Under the pieces are notes generated by a model. The model worked only from the letters and a program-made list of their open reading frames with translations, made no database searches and was not told the DNA's origin. A stretch of DNA of 64,000 bases from Lentibacillus sp. JNUCC-1 (GTDB lineage Bacteria > Bacillota > Bacilli > Bacillales > Amphibacillaceae), in the NCBI RefSeq assembly GCF_009741735.1, contig NZ_WHOH01000001.1, forward strand, positions 1,984,001 through 2,048,000. The letters are read 5' to 3'. The translations under genes were made by a program, and so were the position numbers. Shown here piece by piece: positions 16,887 to 27,290 of the stretch; positions within the stretch are counted from its first letter, which is position 1; every line of letters begins with the position of its first letter.

Positions 16887-18114
16887 GTGGTTTAAAAGCA
16901 AATGGTTCGTTCGTGCCTTGTCACTGGCATTTGCAATTTCCCTGTATATATTCGTGAGTGTTGAAGAAAATCCAGCACAGGAAGACCTGCGTTTTTTCGG
17001 AAGTTCCACTGAGACAGAGACATTGACAGATGTGCCTGTTGATATAAAAGTTGACGATGACAATTATGTTGTCAGCGGGGTTCCGGAGACCATCAATGCG
17101 ACTTTGGAAGGCTCAAAGAGTGCCCTGACCAAAGCTGTCCGGCAGCGTAACTTTACTGTTTTTGTTGATCTGCGTGGATTAGGAGAAGGAGAACATACGG
17201 TAGATATAGAATATGAGAATGTACCGAGTGATTTAACCATCTACATTGAGCCGAAGACAATTGACGTCACGGTTGAAGAACGGGCCTCACAGGAGTTCTC
17301 AGTCAGTGTGGACTATCTGAATGAGGACAAGCTTCCTGACGGGTATGAGTTAGGTGATGTGTCTGTAGACCCTGGAACAGTAACGGTGACAAGTTCCAAA
17401 ACAGTTATTGAACAAATTGCGATTGTAAAGGTGTTTATAGATGTTGGCGGTATTGACCAGGCGATTACTAACCGTGAAGTGCCGGTTAACGTATACGATA
17501 GTCAAGGCAATGAATTAAGGGTGAACGTAGAACCCGAGAATGTTAAAGTTTCAGTTGATGTAGATAACCCAAGTAAAACAGTCCCACTGTCAGTTGAAAC
17601 AACCGGTGATCTGCCGGAAGGTCTTGAAATGGACAACCTGTCTACAGATACGAATGAAGTAACCATTTACGCCAAAAAAGCAATACTTGCTGATATAGAT
17701 ACGATTAAAACTGAACCCATCGATCTCAGTAAAGTCGAGGAGTCAGGGACAATGGAGGTCAAAATGGACCTTCCTGACGGGGTCAAAGTCTCAGGGGGTT
17801 CCAAAGTAAATGTTAAAGTGGACCTCAATGAGACCAAATTGATTGAAGATATTTCAATTGATACAGAGAACTTGCCCTCGGATCAGAGCCTTACCATTAT
17901 AGAGCCTGAGACGGGTACTGCAGCTGTTCAAGTAAGCGGTACTCAGCAGTCACTTGCAGACTTGACAAAAAGTGACTTTGAAATTGTTGTTGATGCAGAT
18001 GGCTTGGAAGAAGGTGAACACGTTTTGCCGGTTTCGATTAGAGGCCCGGAAAACGTTACATACACGAGTGAGTTGACAGAAGTGACGGTAGAAATATCAG
18101 AATCAGAAGCGTAA
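16879..18114 (+). CDS. cdaR: CdaA regulatory protein CdaR (YbbR domains)
   Basis: 411 residues: one N-terminal membrane anchor (about 10-27) and an extracytoplasmic part with four YbbR repeats (roughly 48-132, 135-220, 225-310 and 320-407). It modulates CdaA activity at the membrane. The start overlaps cdaA by 8 bp, indicating coupling. Confidence 0.95.
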   Translation: MDKWFKSKWFVRALSLAFAISLYIFVSVEENPAQEDLRFFGSSTETETLTDVPVDIKVDDDNYVVSGVPETINATLEGSKSALTKAVRQRNFTVFVDLRGLGEGEHTVDIEYENVPSDLTIYIEPKTIDVTVEERASQEFSVSVDYLNEDKLPDGYELGDVSVDPGTVTVTSSKTVIEQIAIVKVFIDVGGIDQAITNREVPVNVYDSQGNELRVNVEPENVKVSVDVDNPSKTVPLSVETTGDLPEGLEMDNLSTDTNEVTIYAKKAILADIDTIKTEPIDLSKVEESGTMEVKMDLPDGVKVSGGSKVNVKVDLNETKLIEDISIDTENLPSDQSLTIIEPETGTAAVQVSGTQQSLADLTKSDFEIVVDADGLEEGEHVLPVSIRGPENVTYTSELTEVTVEISESEA

Positions 18115-18180
18115 ATTGTCCATAGGGACATGAACACCCAAAGTTAAAAATTTCATGGGGTGAAAAGGAGAGATCCAATA

Positions 18181-19530
18181 ATGGGAAAGTATTTTGGAAC
18201 CGATGGTGTAAGAGGAATAGCAAATAAAGGCTTGACGCCCGAATTGGCGTTCAAACTGGGGAGATGCGGCGGATACGTTCTGACCAATGGAACACAGAAG
18301 CCTAAAATCCTGATTGGCAGAGATACGCGTATCTCTGGGCGTATGCTTGAAAGTGCCTTAATTGCCGGTTTACTTTCAATTGGTGCCGAAGTTATGAGAC
18401 TCGGCGTAATTTCCACCCCGGGTGTGGCATATTTAACGAGAGCCACAAGTTCAAACGCAGGCATTATGATTTCGGCCTCACATAACCCAGTAGAAGATAA
18501 TGGGATTAAGTTTTTTGGGGCAGATGGATTTAAGTTAAATGATGAACAGGAAAAGGAAATAGAACGTTTGATTGATTCAGAAGATGAATTGCCACGCCCG
18601 ATCGGAGCTGATGTCGGGACAGTGAATGATTATTTCGAAGGCGGACAAAAATACTTGTCTTTCTTGAAGGATTCAATCGATAATGATTTCGGTGGCATGA
18701 GAATCGCTTTGGATTGTGCACACGGTGCGACTTCAAGTCTGGCCACACACCTGTTTGCTGACCTTGAAGCAGATATCTTCACAATCGGTTCATCTCCAGA
18801 TGGATTGAATATCAATGATGGGTTTGGCTCAACGCACCCTGAAACATTGCGGGCGTTTGTTCACGAAAAGAAAGCGGATATTGGTCTGGCTTTCGATGGG
18901 GATGGCGATCGTTTGATTGCTGTTGACGAGAAAGGTCAGATTGTTGATGGTGACCAGATTATGTATATTTGTGCTAAATATATGAACGAAAAAGGGTTCC
19001 TCCGTCACAACACCGTTGTTTCAACAGTGATGAGCAATCTCGGCTTTTATAAAGCGCTCGAGGAGAACGGCATGCGCAGCGACAAAACCTCTGTCGGCGA
19101 CCGGTATGTCATGGAAGAAATGCGCCGGGGTGGCTATAACCTGGGCGGTGAGCAATCAGGACATGTAATTTTCCTGGATTACAACACAACAGGCGATGGG
19201 ATGCTGACAGCGCTGCAATTGGTTAACGTTTTGAGAGAAACAGATAAAACGCTGTCTGAGTTGGCAGGAGAAATGACGATTTATCCCCAAGTCCTTAAAA
19301 ACATTAAAGTGATCGATAAACAGCAGGCAATGAGTAACAGACGTATTCTTGAAGAAATTGAGCAGGTTGAAGAAGAACTGGGCGATCAAGGCAGAGTCCT
19401 TGTACGACCATCAGGAACAGAGGCACTTGTCAGAGTGATGGTAGAAGCCCCTACAGCAGAACAATGTGAAACCTACGCAGAGCGGGTTGTCAAGGTCATT
19501 GACGAACTCCTCGGAATGCGAGATGAATAA
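18181..19530 (+). CDS. glmM: Phosphoglucosamine mutase
   Basis: 449 residues. Key motifs: [17 protein letters not shown] (the serine is phosphorylated), the metal loop [11 protein letters not shown], the sugar-binding GGEQSGH and the C-terminal phosphate loop [12 protein letters not shown]. It converts glucosamine-6-phosphate to glucosamine-1-phosphate for peptidoglycan synthesis. An upstream in-frame ATG (18160) is unlikely; AAAAGGAGAGATCC places the start at 18181. In Bacillus glmS follows directly, but here it is about 15 kb away. Confidence 0.96.
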   Translation: MGKYFGTDGVRGIANKGLTPELAFKLGRCGGYVLTNGTQKPKILIGRDTRISGRMLESALIAGLLSIGAEVMRLGVISTPGVAYLTRATSSNAGIMISASHNPVEDNGIKFFGADGFKLNDEQEKEIERLIDSEDELPRPIGADVGTVNDYFEGGQKYLSFLKDSIDNDFGGMRIALDCAHGATSSLATHLFADLEADIFTIGSSPDGLNINDGFGSTHPETLRAFVHEKKADIGLAFDGDGDRLIAVDEKGQIVDGDQIMYICAKYMNEKGFLRHNTVVSTVMSNLGFYKALEENGMRSDKTSVGDRYVMEEMRRGGYNLGGEQSGHVIFLDYNTTGDGMLTALQLVNVLRETDKTLSELAGEMTIYPQVLKNIKVIDKQQAMSNRRILEEIEQVEEELGDQGRVLVRPSGTEALVRVMVEAPTAEQCETYAERVVKVIDELLGMRDE

Positions 19531-19540
19531 TATAACTTAC

Positions 19541-19573
19541 AAAAACCGCTTCCTTTGAGGGAGCGGTTTTTTT
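19541..19573 (+). terminator. Terminator after glmM
   Basis: AAAAACCGCTTCC pairs with GGGAGCGGTTTTT around a five-base loop and ends in a T tract. Confidence 0.9.
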
Positions 19574-19756
19574 CCCTTAAACTTTTATTTGATTAGTGAA
19601 TAGACACGGAAATGTACATAATCGTCGCTATAATGACCATAATCAGCAAACCATATTGCTTTGATATACTAAAGTCATTAAAATGAGTATTAAATTATTA
19701 ATTATTTAGAAAACTTTAAATCATGGTGGACATGGTTGGAAATAGGAGGGTCATGA

Positions 19757-20098
19757 ATGACTAAGATCGCATCAATTACAAAAGACCAATTTCAAGAAGA
19801 AGTGTTAAATCAAAAGGTACCGGTGCTCGTGGATTTCTCAACAGATGGATGTGGCCCGTGCGAAGGTATTGTTCCTATGCTGGAAGAGCTTCAGGATGAA
19901 CTTGATGGTAAACTACAGATTAAAAACCTGAATGTTGCTTACGAAGAATTAGAACAGGACTCAAACGAGGTTCTAAAACAATATGATGTCATGGCGTTTC
20001 CAACATTGCTTGTGTTTAAAGACGGCGAACCGGTTGAGACCTTGATCGGAATGGTCGACAGAGGAACGGTTCTCGAGAAGTTAGATGGAGTTATTTAA
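19757..20098 (+). CDS. Thioredoxin-like protein
   Basis: 113 residues with a thioredoxin fold: DFSTDGCGPCEGIVPML carries a CGPC redox centre (canonical thioredoxin is W-CGPC; here the preceding residue is G), and the cis-proline region reads VMAFPTLLVFKDG. It is probably a cytoplasmic thiol oxidoreductase, as there is no signal peptide. It has its own GGAGGGTC site and is followed by a hairpin, so it is likely a single-gene unit. Confidence 0.85.
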   Translation: MTKIASITKDQFQEEVLNQKVPVLVDFSTDGCGPCEGIVPMLEELQDELDGKLQIKNLNVAYEELEQDSNEVLKQYDVMAFPTLLVFKDGEPVETLIGMVDRGTVLEKLDGVI

Positions 20099-20125
20099 TT
20101 CAGGACACAATTAACAATATCATAC

Positions 20126-20160
20126 AGGCGTACGTTAAGTGTTTGACGTACGCCTCGATT
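20126..20160 (+). terminator. Hairpin after the thioredoxin-like gene
   Basis: A perfect 10-bp stem (AGGCGTACGT with ACGTACGCCT) with a short T-containing tail; probable terminator. Confidence 0.6.
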
Positions 20161-20205
20161 TATAAAAGTATGTTCTGAAAATTTACACAGCAAGGAGTGT
20201 GACCC

Positions 20206-21971
20206 ATGGCTGACAGTGCAGAAAAAAAAGAGTTCAGGAGATTGAGAAAGGAAAGTGAAAAAGGGATTTGGAAGAAATACACCAGACTGGTCTTCAAAGC
20301 AAAACTTCCATGGAAATGGCTGGCCTTTCTCGTTGTAATTAACATCGGATCCATGCAGTTGTCACTGATGTTTCCCCAATACGCTCAAAAAATTTCATCT
20401 GGTGTCCTGACAAACACAGTCATTTTCGGAGCTATTGCGGTCATTATGGGGGCGTTTTATCTTCGGGGATTGTAAGGTACTTCTCAAAACTGGTGATGTA
20501 TAAAGTGGATATCAGTTACCGCAGCTTAATTTGGCAACGCCTGATGCATTCTCCTCTCAGTTTGTTTGATAAAGTGAAACCAAATGAGATGGTGAGCCGG
20601 ACGGCAAATGACACTTCCACAATCAGTTCAGTCGTAGCAGGATTGCTCCCCACCCTAGTGGGAATGGTTTATTCAGCATATTATATCATCGATCAATTGA
20701 TCGGTTATGATTGGGAACTGGGCTTGGGTTTACTTGCATATACCCCCGTCTATGTTGCAGCTCTTATCTGGTACGGAAAATGGAATTACCGGACATTGAA
20801 ACATACGCATAACAGACTGGCATCACTCACACAGTTTTTGTCTGAGCTGCTTGTCAGCATTCCGTTGATCAAATCTTTTGCAACAGAGCATAAAGAAGAA
20901 AAAAGAGGTAAAGAAAGTCTTCAAAAGTATTATAAAGCATCTATGAAACAGACGATTGTTAACTGGATTAACACTCCAATGATTAGTCTCTTGACCTTGG
21001 TGATGGATTTATTTGTGATCGTATTTGGTATTTATCTCGTATCTCAAGGAACGATCACAATAGATATTTGGATTGCCTTTTTTATGTATGTGGGGATGTA
21101 CTTCGGGATACTGGAAACATTCGGTCATATGTTTATTCAAATGAAAGAAAGCCAGGGCGCTTCGTCCCGTATCGCATTGTTGCTGGAGAATGATCTTGAA
21201 GAATATGAAAGAAATCGTTCTGTGGAAGATGCAAACAGAGACCTTGAATTCAATCAGGTGAGTTTTGGTTATGGGGATAAAAAAGTGCTTGAAGATGTGA
21301 CCTTTACTGTGAAAAATGGGTCGAAAACAGCTATTGTCGGACCAAGCGGAGGCGGCAAATCGACAATCCTCGCGCTTGTTCAGCAATTGTATGACCCTGA
21401 TAAAGGCTCAATCACATATGGTGGTATTCCGATTGAAGAATACCATCTGACAGATTGGCGCAAGTTATTCAGTTTTGTGGCTCAGGACAGTCCGCTTCTT
21501 AATGGGACGATTCGCGATAATATTGTTTATGGGGTCGATCGTGACGTAAGTGAAACGGAAATTAATGAAGCTGCCCGTGCTGCAAATGCCCTGCAATTTA
21601 TTAAAGAATCGCCTCAAGGCTTCGAGACCTATGTTGGTGAAACAGGAGCAAATCTTTCGGGGGGACAGCGTCAGCGTATCGCCATTGCCAGAGCGCTGCT
21701 GCGGAATGCGAAATTCTTGTTACTGGATGAAGCGATGGCCAGCCTGGACGGTCAGTCTAAGAAAGCTGTTCAAAAGGCAATGGAGAAATTGATGGAAGGC
21801 AAGACGTCGATCGTGGTTGCCCATGATTTGTCTACCATTTTAAATTCAGATCAGATTATTTTAATTAATGAAGGTACAGTTGAAGCGATCGGAACACATA
21901 AGGAGTTGTATCAGCGCAGTCCGCTGTATAAAGGGTTTGTAGAGTATCTGAGTCAATCATCTGTCGGCTAG
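20206..21971 (+). pseudogene. ABC transporter ATP-binding/permease protein, frameshifted half of a heterodimeric exporter
   Basis: A type I ABC exporter half-transporter split between two frames. The first part (20206-20475) ends at AFYLRGL. The second continues as VRYFSKLVMYKVDISYRSL (from 20472). The sequence CGGGGATTG near 20464-20472 lacks one base relative to the expected CGG GGA ATT G. The nucleotide-binding domain is intact: GPSGGGKST, LSGGQRQRIAIARALL and LLLDEAMASLDG. The joined length is about 588 residues, equal to the next gene, with which it should form a heterodimer. Real mutation or indel error is undecided. Confidence 0.82.
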
Positions 21972-22001
21972 AACAGGCAGTTTGTTAGGAGGGAAATTAC
22001 C

Positions 22002-23768
22002 GTGAAAGAAGTCACCGAAGCATATCGGCAATATGGGTGGAAGAAATTTTTCCAGCTTATGTTCAAATCCAAATTGCCGTGGACCTTTTACATCATAAGC
22101 ATTATTACGGCATTTATGACCACAACCATCACGCTGGGTCTGCCAGTCGTAACTCAGAAGATCATGGAAGGGAAGATTTTTGATAACGAATTAGTCATGC
22201 AGTATGTGTGGCTGAGTATAGCGTCGGCCGTTATGTCTAGTATTGCAGCTTTTTTCGCTTATATTACTGGTCCGATTACCCGCCGGAATATTCAGCAGAC
22301 CATCTGGCCAAAAATGATTCGTATGCCCATGCGAAAATATGCCGGCAGTAATTCTTTACAGCAGATCAGCCGTGTAACCATTGACCCATCGTTCGTCGAC
22401 AACGCGATTTCCGATTTGCGGATGATGCTGACCGCTACCTACAGTTTGATTGGATCGTTCGTCATTATGTATGGCATGAACGTTAAATTAACTTTGGCGC
22501 TACTGCCAATTATCCCGTATATTCTAATCGTATCTGCCATTGTTGGTCATTTTACCCAGAAGACACAATACGGGGTTCAGGAAAAGTTATCAGGTCTAAC
22601 CGCCTTCTTTGCTGAACGCCTTCCTAAAATCAGACTGATTAAAACGTTTGGCAAAGAACAAGAAGAAATCAAACAAGGTCATGAAGTGATCTATGATCAA
22701 TATGGCGCCGAAAAGAAACGAGCGTTGGTTGACTTGTTTGCCGAACCTCTTATGCATAGCGTGCGTGCTATTGTGGTAGGGATTGTCCTGATCTATGGCT
22801 CAATTCTTGTCAGCAGGGGTGAACTGAAGGTCAGTGAAGTTATTGCTTTTTATCTGTATGTGCAGTTCATCCACAATGATGTACTGAAATACGGCATTTT
22901 TTGGCAAAGTGTTAAGCAGGCGCGCGGTGCAGCAGAGAAGATTTCAGGAATCAGGGATTCTAAGGAAGAACAACTTGAGCGTAAACACACTTTTGATACA
23001 GTTTACAATAAAACTGGAGCGGACATCACCTTTGAAAATGTGTCATTCGGCTATTCGAATAAAAATGTCCTCTCCCATATTAATTTTAAAATACCTGAAG
23101 GCAAAACAACGGCAATTGTTGGGCCGAGCGGCAGTGGTAAAACAACGATTTTCTCATTGATTGAGCGCCTGTACGAACCGAACGTTGGACGTGTTCTGAT
23201 GGGTGATACACCAGCAGAGGAGATTCACCTTGACGATTGGCGGCAATCAATTGCATACGTCTCTCAGAGTGCGCCACTCTTATCAGGGACGATCAGGGAT
23301 AACATTACGTATGGTGTCCGTGAAGAAATCAGTGATGAGGAAATCAGAAAGGCAGCGGAACTGGCGGCGGCTCTCGAGTTTATAGAAGCGTTTCAGGATG
23401 GCTTTGATACAGAAGTAGGAGAATTCGGCAGCAGGCTTTCCGGCGGTCAAAGGCAGCGGCTGGCTATTGCAAGAGCATTCATAATGAATCCGGATTATTT
23501 GCTTCTGGATGAAGCCACATCAAATCTTGATGCTCGTAGCGAACATTTAATCAATAAGGCTCTGAAAGTGTTAATGAGAGGACGGACAACAGTCATGATC
23601 AGTCACGACTTGAAAGATATTGCCCAGGTTGACCAGGTTATTCTTGTAGACCAAGGTGAACTGGCGGGGTCTGGCACACATGAAGAAATGATGGAGAAAA
23701 GTGATCTATATAGACATTTAATCGATATTCAAAATGAAAAAGCTGAGAAATTGGCTGCAACAATGTAA
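22002..23768 (+). CDS. ABC transporter ATP-binding/permease protein, second half of the exporter
   Basis: 588 residues: six membrane spans (residues 1-310), then an ATP-binding domain with Walker A GPSGSGKTT, signature LSGGQRQRLAIARAF and Walker B LLLDEATSNLD. It lies 30 bp after the first half-transporter with a GGAGGG site and shares its architecture, so the two probably form a heterodimeric multidrug or lipid exporter. If the partner is truly broken, this subunit may be inactive or act as a homodimer. Substrate unknown. Confidence 0.88.
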   Translation: MKEVTEAYRQYGWKKFFQLMFKSKLPWTFYIISIITAFMTTTITLGLPVVTQKIMEGKIFDNELVMQYVWLSIASAVMSSIAAFFAYITGPITRRNIQQTIWPKMIRMPMRKYAGSNSLQQISRVTIDPSFVDNAISDLRMMLTATYSLIGSFVIMYGMNVKLTLALLPIIPYILIVSAIVGHFTQKTQYGVQEKLSGLTAFFAERLPKIRLIKTFGKEQEEIKQGHEVIYDQYGAEKKRALVDLFAEPLMHSVRAIVVGIVLIYGSILVSRGELKVSEVIAFYLYVQFIHNDVLKYGIFWQSVKQARGAAEKISGIRDSKEEQLERKHTFDTVYNKTGADITFENVSFGYSNKNVLSHINFKIPEGKTTAIVGPSGSGKTTIFSLIERLYEPNVGRVLMGDTPAEEIHLDDWRQSIAYVSQSAPLLSGTIRDNITYGVREEISDEEIRKAAELAAALEFIEAFQDGFDTEVGEFGSRLSGGQRQRLAIARAFIMNPDYLLLDEATSNLDARSEHLINKALKVLMRGRTTVMISHDLKDIAQVDQVILVDQGELAGSGTHEEMMEKSDLYRHLIDIQNEKAEKLAATM

Positions 23769-23825
23769 GGGAATAAACCTGGTTCATTCAGGAATAAAAA
23801 CATAAAAAAACTTCCAGGAGGGTAT

Positions 23826-24371
23826 ATGATGAAAAAACTACTTTATGCAATGTTGATGATGGTGCTGATCGCAGGTCTTGCCGCATGTGGAGATGCAGAG
23901 GCAGACGGTAAAGCAAATGATAATGAGAATAATGCGCAAGATGAAGTAGCAGACGAAGCAACAAATGACAATGCCGCCGAAGAAGCAAATGACAATAGCG
24001 CTTCTGAAGACGCTGACGACCCTTTGGAAAATGAAAACTTTGCTCAAGTCGTCGATATTCTGAAAGAAAACGACTATGAAGTAACAGATGTACAGTCCGG
24101 ATTTGATGATGTTGTAGGTTCAGAGGACAGTGTTACAATGGTAGTCAATGGGGAAGACATGCTAACGTTGCAGGTATTCAAAGTTGAGGATGGTCACGAA
24201 AATCTTAATAAAATCAATGAAACAGGTGAAGCAACACTCGAGTTTGATGGGCAGCAGGGTGATGTAGCGGGCTTTTACGCCATTGGCAATTACGCATTTT
24301 TCCTTGGCGAAGGCCACCCCGATAGTGAAGAAGTTGAAACACTAATCAAAGACAACTTCTCACCACAATAA
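23826..24371 (+). CDS. Predicted lipoprotein with acidic linker
   Basis: 181 residues. A lipoprotein signal peptide ends in the lipobox LAAC (MMVLIAGLAACG). A low-complexity linker rich in D, E, N and A follows (residues about 25-65), then a small globular domain of about 115 residues. I do not recognise the domain. It follows the ABC exporter by 57 bp with a CAGGAGGG site and a terminator after it, so it may be cotranscribed with the exporter. The acidic linker fits a halotolerant lifestyle. Confidence 0.8.
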   Translation: MMKKLLYAMLMMVLIAGLAACGDAEADGKANDNENNAQDEVADEATNDNAAEEANDNSASEDADDPLENENFAQVVDILKENDYEVTDVQSGFDDVVGSEDSVTMVVNGEDMLTLQVFKVEDGHENLNKINETGEATLEFDGQQGDVAGFYAIGNYAFFLGEGHPDSEEVETLIKDNFSPQ

Positions 24372-24401
24372 TAGAATAAATGATAGAATCGAAATAACCC
24401 C

Positions 24402-24433
24402 AAAAAAAATCGGCGTAACTCAGCCGATTTTTT
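24402..24433 (+). terminator. Terminator after the lipoprotein gene
   Basis: AAAAAATCGGC pairs with GCCGATTTTTT around an eight-base loop. Confidence 0.9.
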
Positions 24434-24476
24434 AGGGTGGTCCGTATGTTTTCGAATGAAGAAGGAGGATATAGTG

Positions 24477-25772
24477 ATGACACGCACACTTGAACAGACT
24501 GTTAAACATGACAGTTTAAATACACACCTGATTCCAAGCAAGAAATTTAAAACCATTACCTTGGAATTGAAATTCAGAGAGACGCTGGACAGAAATACCA
24601 TAACAAAACGAGCCCTGCTGCCGTTTGTTCTAAAAAAAGGCTCAAAAAACTATCCAGAGGACTCTAAAATCCAAGAAAAACTCGATGATCTGTATGGTGC
24701 TTCACTTAATATCGGCGGTCAAAAGATGGGAGACCATCATGTCATGACCGTTCATATGGAAATTGCCAATGATAAATTTATTGGTGAAGAATCTTCCCTT
24801 GTATCAGAGGCCTTGAGCTTCTTGAAAGAGGTAGCTTTCAATCCAAATGTGAACGAAGGGTCTTTTGATAAAACGATTGTCCAGCAAGTTAAAGATACGC
24901 TGAGAAAACACTATCAGTCTATTAAAGACGAGAAAATGACATATGCAAATATCCGCCTGGTTGACGAAATGGCTGAAGGAGAAACCTATCAGATTCATTC
25001 CCATGGTTATGAAGAAGATCTGGAAGGAATTGATGGCAGCAATTTATATGCCTACTTCAAAGATATGATTGAACGTGATGTGGTGGATTTATATGTTATA
25101 GGAGATTTTAATGTGGAGGAAATGGAAGCTGCCATTTCTGAACATGTCGATGGTTTTCGCTTAACCCAGCCGGCCTCACCTCATCACGAGAGCAAGAAGC
25201 TTCAAGTTAATGATTCTCCAAAAGAAGTGATTGAAGAAGATGATCTTCAGCAAGCTAAGCTGCATATCGGTTACAGGACTCAGACAGTGTTTAAAGACAA
25301 AGACTTTCCCGGCATGCTTGTCTATAGCGTGATGCTCGGTGGCCACCCTGGGTCCAAGTTGTTCCTGAATGTCAGAGAAGAGAACAGTTTGGCTTATTAC
25401 GTTGCAGCACAATTAGACTTTTTCACTGATAAACTGTTTGTTTTCAGTGGTATTGCGCCGACAGATTACGAGAAGGCACATGACATTATCGATGTTCAAG
25501 TGGCCGCTATGCAGAACGGGGATTTTACACAGGCTGAACTAGATGAAGCAAAATCCATGATTGCCAGTCAGCTCAGATCAGCTCTTGACCAGGCTGGCGG
25601 CATGATTGACTTGGAATATCAAGCTGCAGTTGGTGACAGTGACCGTTCAGCTGAACAGCTGATTGCTGAAATTGAACAGATTACAAAGGAAGATATCGTC
25701 AGAAACGCTGCCAAGGTACAGAAGGATACGATTTATTTACTGACGAGCAAGGAGGGGAACTCAAATGCTTAG
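24477..25772 (+). CDS. YmfF-type M16 family protein (non-catalytic partner)
   Basis: 431 residues with an insulinase/M16 fold but without the HxxEH zinc motif at the expected N-terminal place, as in B. subtilis YmfF. It precedes and overlaps by 8 bp the YmfH-type gene, which does have the zinc motif; M16 enzymes often work as such pairs. In Bacillus the pair has been linked to the 5-aminopentanol modification of elongation factor P (recalled, not shown here). AAGGAGG near 24461 favours ATG 24477 over the upstream ATG 24456. Confidence 0.88.
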   Translation: MTRTLEQTVKHDSLNTHLIPSKKFKTITLELKFRETLDRNTITKRALLPFVLKKGSKNYPEDSKIQEKLDDLYGASLNIGGQKMGDHHVMTVHMEIANDKFIGEESSLVSEALSFLKEVAFNPNVNEGSFDKTIVQQVKDTLRKHYQSIKDEKMTYANIRLVDEMAEGETYQIHSHGYEEDLEGIDGSNLYAYFKDMIERDVVDLYVIGDFNVEEMEAAISEHVDGFRLTQPASPHHESKKLQVNDSPKEVIEEDDLQQAKLHIGYRTQTVFKDKDFPGMLVYSVMLGGHPGSKLFLNVREENSLAYYVAAQLDFFTDKLFVFSGIAPTDYEKAHDIIDVQVAAMQNGDFTQAELDEAKSMIASQLRSALDQAGGMIDLEYQAAVGDSDRSAEQLIAEIEQITKEDIVRNAAKVQKDTIYLLTSKEGNSNA

Positions 25773-27054
25773 TACAACATATGAAAATGTCGATGAAACG
25801 ATTTATACCGAGGTCCTTGATAATGGATTGACGGTTTGTTTATTGCCGCGCCAAGGATTGTCTAAAACGTATGGCATATTCACGACTGCGTTTGGGGCAA
25901 CGGATATGACGTTTGTTCCGATCGGTCAATCGAAGAAAACAACCGTTCCTCTTGGTGTTGCGCATTTTCTTGAGCATAAGATGTTTGATAAAGGTGACCA
26001 TGATGCCTTTGCAGACTTCTCAAAGCTCGGTTCGGCCGCCAATGCTTATACGAATTCGACTGAGACAGCATATTTATTCTCGGCAACAGAGAAAGTAAAA
26101 GAAAACGTCGAGTTATTGCTTGATTTTGTGCAAGATCCTTATTTTACAGAGGAAACAGTAGAAAAAGAGAAAGGCATCATTACACAGGAAGCACAGATGT
26201 ATGCTGACAATCCAGATCAGAGATTATATATGAGTACGCTGGAAGCTTTGTTTGAGCATCATCCTGTCAGATATGAGGTGCTTGGTACGCTTGAATCGAT
26301 CAACAACATAACGAAAGATGATCTATACACGTGCTATCATACATTCTATCATCCGTCGAATATGACCTTATGCATAGCAGGTCAAATGGATGTTGAAGAG
26401 ATGATGGATTTCATTCGAGCTAACCAAAACGAAAAAGAATTCGCTCCAGCCGATGATATTCAGCGTTTTACACCTGAAGAGCCAAAGGCAGTTTATGAAA
26501 GTAAAAAGACAATCTCCATGCCAGTATCCACGCCGAAATGCATGGTCGGTATAAAAGAGTACAGTGAGACCATCAGTGAAGACGAACTTCGGAACAGAAC
26601 GCTTTTAACCAGCATGATGCTCAGTTATTTCTTCGGAAGCAGCGGTCCATTTTATAAAGAATTGTACGATGAAGGGATTATTGACTTTTCATTTGGAGCC
26701 GAAACGCTTTCTGAACAAGACTATGGGTATTCTTTGCTCTCGAGCAATGCACAAGATCCTGAGATGTTTGCCCAGAGAGTTAAGTCTTTGCTGTTATCGA
26801 CGAAAACATATCAACTTGATGAAGTTTCTTTTGAACGGATGAAAAAACGTAAGATCGGCAGTTTACTCCGCGGCATGAACTCTATTGAAAATGTCGCCGA
26901 GAACATTATCTGGCACAATAACCGCGGTCTTGATTATTTCAAACTCATCCCGGCCATCGAAGCTTTGACATTGGAAGAGGCTAATAACTTCCTGGACAGC
27001 TGGATTGAAGAGGACCGGATCAGCATTGTGACCATGCTTCCAGAGCAAGACTAA
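25765..27054 (+). CDS. YmfH-type M16 family zinc peptidase
   Basis: 429 residues. The inverted zinc motif HFLEHKMF (HxxEH, near residue 68) is followed by a downstream glutamate about 75 residues later (KGIITQEAQMY), as in M16 peptidases. Its start overlaps the ymfF-type gene (8 bp) and a terminator follows. It probably forms a heterodimer with that product. Confidence 0.9.
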   Translation: MLSTTYENVDETIYTEVLDNGLTVCLLPRQGLSKTYGIFTTAFGATDMTFVPIGQSKKTTVPLGVAHFLEHKMFDKGDHDAFADFSKLGSAANAYTNSTETAYLFSATEKVKENVELLLDFVQDPYFTEETVEKEKGIITQEAQMYADNPDQRLYMSTLEALFEHHPVRYEVLGTLESINNITKDDLYTCYHTFYHPSNMTLCIAGQMDVEEMMDFIRANQNEKEFAPADDIQRFTPEEPKAVYESKKTISMPVSTPKCMVGIKEYSETISEDELRNRTLLTSMMLSYFFGSSGPFYKELYDEGIIDFSFGAETLSEQDYGYSLLSSNAQDPEMFAQRVKSLLLSTKTYQLDEVSFERMKKRKIGSLLRGMNSIENVAENIIWHNNRGLDYFKLIPAIEALTLEEANNFLDSWIEEDRISIVTMLPEQD

Positions 27055-27061
27055 GCAAAAC

Positions 27062-27099
27062 AAAAAGATGACACTTGAATTTCAGGTGTCGTCTTTTTT
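27062..27099 (+). terminator. Terminator after the M16 pair
   Basis: AAAAAGATGACAC pairs with GGTGTCGTCTTTTTT (one G-U pair). Confidence 0.85.
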
Positions 27100-27290
27100 G
27101 CGTCCTGCTTCAACGCCTACCCCCTCGAGTCATGAGCAATAACCTTCGTGGCAAAGACCGCTACTACACGTTCTTGCTTATGATTTTCGGAGGTGACCAA
27201 GGCGTTTCCACTTTTGTTCATGTGCTTGAAGCAGGTCAGGGTTGGAATGGTATGATATAATTTCATATAAATGATAATACAGGTGGTTCT

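Noticed and set aside
20099..20205. Riboswitch before the ABC exporter
   Set aside because: Only a simple 10-bp hairpin is visible, better explained as a terminator of the preceding gene.
24456..24476. Start of the YmfF-type gene at 24456
   Set aside because: The codons after it (AAG AAG GAG GAT) are the ribosome binding site of the ATG at 24477.
27075..27260. 61-codon frame before the GHKL kinase
   Set aside because: Begins in a terminator and has no ribosome binding site; an inverted CCTGCTTCAA pair in this gap is too weak to call a structure.
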